Assembly: GCA_903897155.1 (NCBI GenBank)
Contig: CAIUAO010000019.1
Span: 1-5,979, forward strand
Direction: 5' to 3'
Source of the DNA: an uncultured Actinomycetes bacterium
Lineage (GTDB): Bacteria; Actinomycetota; Actinomycetes; Nanopelagicales; Nanopelagicaceae
Length of the DNA: 5,979 bases
This document shows, piece by piece, positions 5,395-5,979 of this stretch (position 1 is the first letter of the stretch; every line of letters begins with the position of its first letter). Made by a program: the position numbers and the translations under genes. The notes under the pieces were generated by a model that did no database searches, was not told the origin of the DNA, and saw only the letters and a program-made list of their open reading frames with translations.

Positions 5395-5825
5395 TGGCCG
5401 CTGCTAAAGCAACAAAGACAAAGGCTGCCGCTACAAAGGCTGCTCCAAAGATTAAGGCTCGTAAAAAAGAGAAGAAGAACGTTGCTGTTGGACAAGCTCA
5501 CATTAAGAGCACATTCAACAACACCATCATCTCTATTACAGATCCTTCCGGCGCTGTTATCTCTTGGTCATCAGCTGGCCAAGTTGGTTTCAAGGGCTCA
5601 CGTAAATCAACACCATATGCAGCACAGATGGCAGCAGAAGCTGCCGCTCGCCGTGCTCAAGAACATGGTTTGAAGAAGGTTGATGTTTTCGTAAAGGGTC
5701 CAGGATCTGGTCGCGAAACTGCTATTCGTTCATTACAAGCCGCTGGGTTGGAAGTTGGAGCCATCTCTGATGTCACTCCTGCACCACACAACGGTTGCCG
5801 CCCACCAAAGCCACGTCGAGTTTAA
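5394..5825 (+). CDS. rpsK: 30S ribosomal protein S11 with Lys/Ala-rich N-terminal extension
   Basis: S11 lies on the platform of the small subunit next to the E site. The 143-residue product has the conserved core from about residue 29: [21 protein letters not shown] (30-50), [21 protein letters not shown] (about 65-85), [17 protein letters not shown] (about 98-114) and the C-terminal [17 protein letters not shown] (127-143). The first 28 residues are almost only Ala, Lys and Thr, longer than in many bacterial S11 proteins. The start is the ATG at the rpsM stop (TAATG, 5392-5396) and has its own AGGAG at 5381-5385, 8 bases upstream, so both coupling and direct initiation are possible. It ends in TAA 15 bases before rpsD. 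Confidence 0.98.
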   Translation: MAAAKATKTKAAATKAAPKIKARKKEKKNVAVGQAHIKSTFNNTIISITDPSGAVISWSSAGQVGFKGSRKSTPYAAQMAAEAAARRAQEHGLKKVDVFVKGPGSGRETAIRSLQAAGLEVGAISDVTPAPHNGCRPPKPRRV

Positions 5826-5840
5826 GGAAGGAAGAGAAAA

Positions 5841-5979
5841 ATGGCTCGTTATACCGGAGCAGATTGCAAGCGCTGCCGTCGCGAAAAAGTAAAGCTCTTT
5901 CTTAAGGGCTCTAAGTGCGATGGTCCAAAGTGTCCTATTGAGTCACGTCCATATCCACCAGGACAACATGGTCGTGGCC
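5841..5979 (+). CDS. rpsD: 30S ribosomal protein S4, zinc-binding type, 5' part
   Basis: S4 nucleates 30S assembly and, in E. coli, represses the alpha operon. The window ends inside the gene; 46 codons are visible, beginning [20 protein letters not shown] and ending [10 protein letters not shown], the typical S4 N-terminus. C9, C12, C26 and C31 (C-X2-C-X13-C-X4-C) form the zinc site of the C+ type. The ATG lies 15 bases after the rpsK stop behind a purine run (5824-5840) containing AAGGAAGGAAGAG, which is the ribosome binding site. Location as the third gene of the alpha group is the usual actinobacterial order, and places a possible S4 autoregulator in the transcript led by the structured rpsM leader. 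Confidence 0.97.
   Translation, partial: MARYTGADCKRCRREKVKLFLKGSKCDGPKCPIESRPYPPGQHGRG

Overview
The window is a stretch of the universally conserved ribosomal-protein supercluster, all on the + strand. It runs from the last bases of rplF through the end of the spc operon (rplR, rpsE, rpmD, rplO, secY, adk, map) into the infA-rpmJ-alpha segment (infA, rpmJ, rpsM, rpsK and the start of rpsD). This gene order, with adk and map between secY and infA, is the usual Gram-positive arrangement. The protein sequences look actinobacterial: IF1 beginning [13 protein letters not shown]36 with the zinc motif, zinc-type S4 with [16 protein letters not shown], and S5 with a long hydrophilic N-terminal extension. 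Base composition is only moderate in GC for an actinobacterium, judged by eye. Together with very tight packing, this suggests a streamlined planktonic lineage such as the freshwater acI/Nanopelagicales group. The lineage assignment is inference.

Region 1-1639 holds rplF(end)-rplR-rpsE-rpmD-rplO with essentially no spacers; three of the four junctions are one-base TAATG overlaps. A 37-bp AT-rich spacer with a strong Shine-Dalgarno sequence precedes secY (1677-2972). adk (2972-3613) overlaps secY by one base, and map (3619-4431) follows five bases later. These three non-ribosomal genes make the SecYEG channel subunit, regenerate ADP from AMP, and remove initiator methionine from nascent proteins.

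The 106-bp gap 4432-4537 contains a short hairpin beginning at the map stop codon, a candidate -10 element and a 10-codon in-frame ORF. After it, infA starts at TTG with a near-complete Shine-Dalgarno sequence. rpmJ (4772-4885) is a 37-codon gene with a GTG start. The 131-bp gap 4886-5016 before rpsM is the most structured non-coding stretch. It has three consecutive stem-loops, and the loop of the third is complementary to the rpsM Shine-Dalgarno region. rpsM, rpsK and rpsD follow closely.

The coding content is ordinary housekeeping, and I see no undescribed gene system. The points worth a second look are regulatory: the rpsM leader RNA, the infA upstream region with its TTG start, and the recurring TAATG couplings. 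No RNA genes, mobile elements, CRISPR arrays or minus-strand genes are supported.
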